Under the pieces are notes generated by a model. It searched no databases. It was not told the origin of the DNA and worked only from the letters and a program-made list of their open reading frames with translations. A DNA stretch of 64,000 nt, taken from positions 1,860,001-1,924,000 of the forward strand of contig JAWPMT010000004.1 of the NCBI GenBank assembly GCA_033344775.1, in the 5' to 3' direction. Positions within the stretch are counted from its first letter, which is position 1; every line of letters begins with the position of its first letter. Of the stretch, positions 62,923 through 64,000 are shown in pieces. The stretch is from Cytophagales bacterium. GTDB lineage: Bacteria; Bacteroidota; Bacteroidia; Cytophagales; Cyclobacteriaceae. The position numbers were made by a program, and so were the translations under genes.

Positions 62923-64000
62923 ATGCTGGTAAATGACGAGTTGTATTTTCATACCTTTTGCAAGCTACTGGAAGCAGTAGTAGCGGCAGGAGGTGTGGAA
63001 GCTCCCGTCGAACACCTTCAGAAAAACCATTTTCACTTTCTTAGTCGCAAGATCAATTCAAAATCGTGTGCTGATTGCAGTATTCAACCTGCCACAATCC
63101 GAGACTATCGCTATATCTATAAACGGGAAAAGAAGTTCTCCGTGAGACAAAATCGCCTTGACCTCATGTGCGATTATCTTGGCTATAATGGCTGGAATGA
63201 CTTTCGATCGAATCATTTTCCAAACGCTGAAAACAAACAGCAATCGAATGAGCAAGTCAGATTACTTATTCTACCCGACAAGAGATTTGGAGCGATTCAG
63301 CATTTCGAAGGTCAAATCGGCGAACTGATTTGTAATCGATACGAAGAATTAAAAGAGGAATTAGGTATTGATGAGTTGGAGATTATCTACCGTGATCACT
63401 TAAAATCCTCACCCGCCGGGATAAAAGGAATCCGGGATTTTGGTAAAGCAAATAAGGCGGACATGGTCATCTGGACTGAATATATCCATGGCATAAAACC
63501 CATGATGAGAGTTCCCTCAATCCTTGTAGATCCCTATCAAAAGGTGTGTAAACGTGAAAAAAAGGCCTATCAGGATGCGGCGGAGCTTATCAACCTGCAC
63601 GAAGGCACTTTTCTTGAAGAATCTGACATTATGCTTTTTCAATTGTTAGCTACCACAGCTCACCAAAAAGTTGAAACCAAGAAAGCCGTTGAATACCTTG
63701 AGAAAATACTTCAGTTAGACCCTGAACATGAAGAATCAATCAACCAATTGGGTATCCTCTTAGACCAGCAAGAAGCATCTGGTCAATCAACGAATCTTGG
63801 GGGGGACAAAACCAATGCAGAAGTAGATGCTGATCCTCAAGAAAAGTCCGGTTCTGACGCGATTCATCATCAAAATCAATTATATCCACCTCATCAGGAT
63901 ACATCAAATACTGATCAAAAGCGGGACCATTTTGCTATGCCGAATCACACAGCGTCCCTGGACAATCACTTACTCATCCTAGAGGGAGATAATCGTGTAC
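62923..64000 (+). CDS. large Bacteroidota-type protein with N-terminal HTH-like domain, 3' end outside window
   Basis: The frame opens at the ATG at 62923 and stays open to the window edge (359 codons). Residues 10-95 resemble the N-terminal module of many Bacteroidota regulators and effectors (LSRKI, then RLDLMCDYLGYNGWNDF, equal to the tLdiLarYLGY-sWedF pattern). A second domain follows (VRLLILPDKRFGAIQHFEGQ, IIYRDHLKSSP, KADMVIWTEYI), then a TPR pair (TKKAVEYLEKILQLDPEHEE) and a low-complexity Gln/Asp/His-rich tail. Its function is unknown. It has the candidate LytTR array upstream. Confidence 0.7.
   Translation, partial: MLVNDELYFHTFCKLLEAVVAAGGVEAPVEHLQKNHFHFLSRKINSKSCADCSIQPATIRDYRYIYKREKKFSVRQNRLDLMCDYLGYNGWNDFRSNHFPNAENKQQSNEQVRLLILPDKRFGAIQHFEGQIGELICNRYEELKEELGIDELEIIYRDHLKSSPAGIKGIRDFGKANKADMVIWTEYIHGIKPMMRVPSILVDPYQKVCKREKKAYQDAAELINLHEGTFLEESDIMLFQLLATTAHQKVETKKAVEYLEKILQLDPEHEESINQLGILLDQQEASGQSTNLGGDKTNAEVDADPQEKSGSDAIHHQNQLYPPHQDTSNTDQKRDHFAMPNHTASLDNHLLILEGDNRV

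Overview
This window comes from a Bacteroidota chromosome, most likely a free-living (marine-type) member of the Cytophagales. The evidence is moderate GC, a type IX secretion component (PorQ-like), an OmpA/PD40 protein of PorE type, a GT117/DUF2723 protein, a TonB/ECF-sigma cluster, LytTR signalling and frequent TTG/GTG starts. No rRNA, tRNA, CRISPR array, insertion sequence or phage gene was seen. The exact genus cannot be read from the sequence.

Region 1 (1-36992) is one large surface-polysaccharide locus. From 25031 down to 1, about 19 genes run on the minus strand with tiny gaps or overlaps. They encode glycosyltransferases, WecB and WecE, two formyltransferase-like enzymes, two methyltransferases, a sulfotransferase, a FemAB-like GNAT, an asparagine-synthase-type amidotransferase, an SGNH/MBOAT pair, an FkbH-like enzyme and a Wzx flippase. 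The last gene, 21 nt behind the flippase, is a giant secreted PKD protein built from 725-codon repeats. A short plus-strand cassette (25105-26457: ACP, MaoC-like hydratase, SDR) diverges from fkbH. A second minus-strand block (26749-31595) holds two glycosyltransferases, an acyltransferase-3 protein and a probable Wzy polymerase. A glycosyltransferase starts head-to-head with it, and a carbamoyltransferase/SxtJ pair closes the locus. The best candidate for a new system is the set FkbH + ACP + MBOAT + SGNH (+ MaoC + SDR). It has the layout of the Dlt pathway but with a glyceryl-loading enzyme in place of the D-alanine ligase.

Region 2 (37227-58289) is mostly housekeeping and envelope genes: an SGNH hydrolase, an FMN glutamate-synthase-like protein with a possible C-terminal frameshift, the GT117 protein, ExbD, an ECF sigma/small membrane protein/TonB operon, a PorE-like protein divergent from lon-porQ-hslU, a hipBA locus whose hipA carries an internal deletion, a SixA-like phosphatase, a GT9 heptosyltransferase-like protein, an EVE protein and an exported protein of unknown role.

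Region 3 (58318-64000) is a signalling island: a TPR histidine kinase, a REC-LytTR regulator, a second LytTR protein with a degenerate receiver, a 51-residue lipoprotein, and the start of a large protein that runs off the window. Direct repeats of TCACGA at exactly 21-bp spacing sit about 100 bp upstream of both the degenerate-receiver gene and the last gene, which suggests one LytTR regulon.
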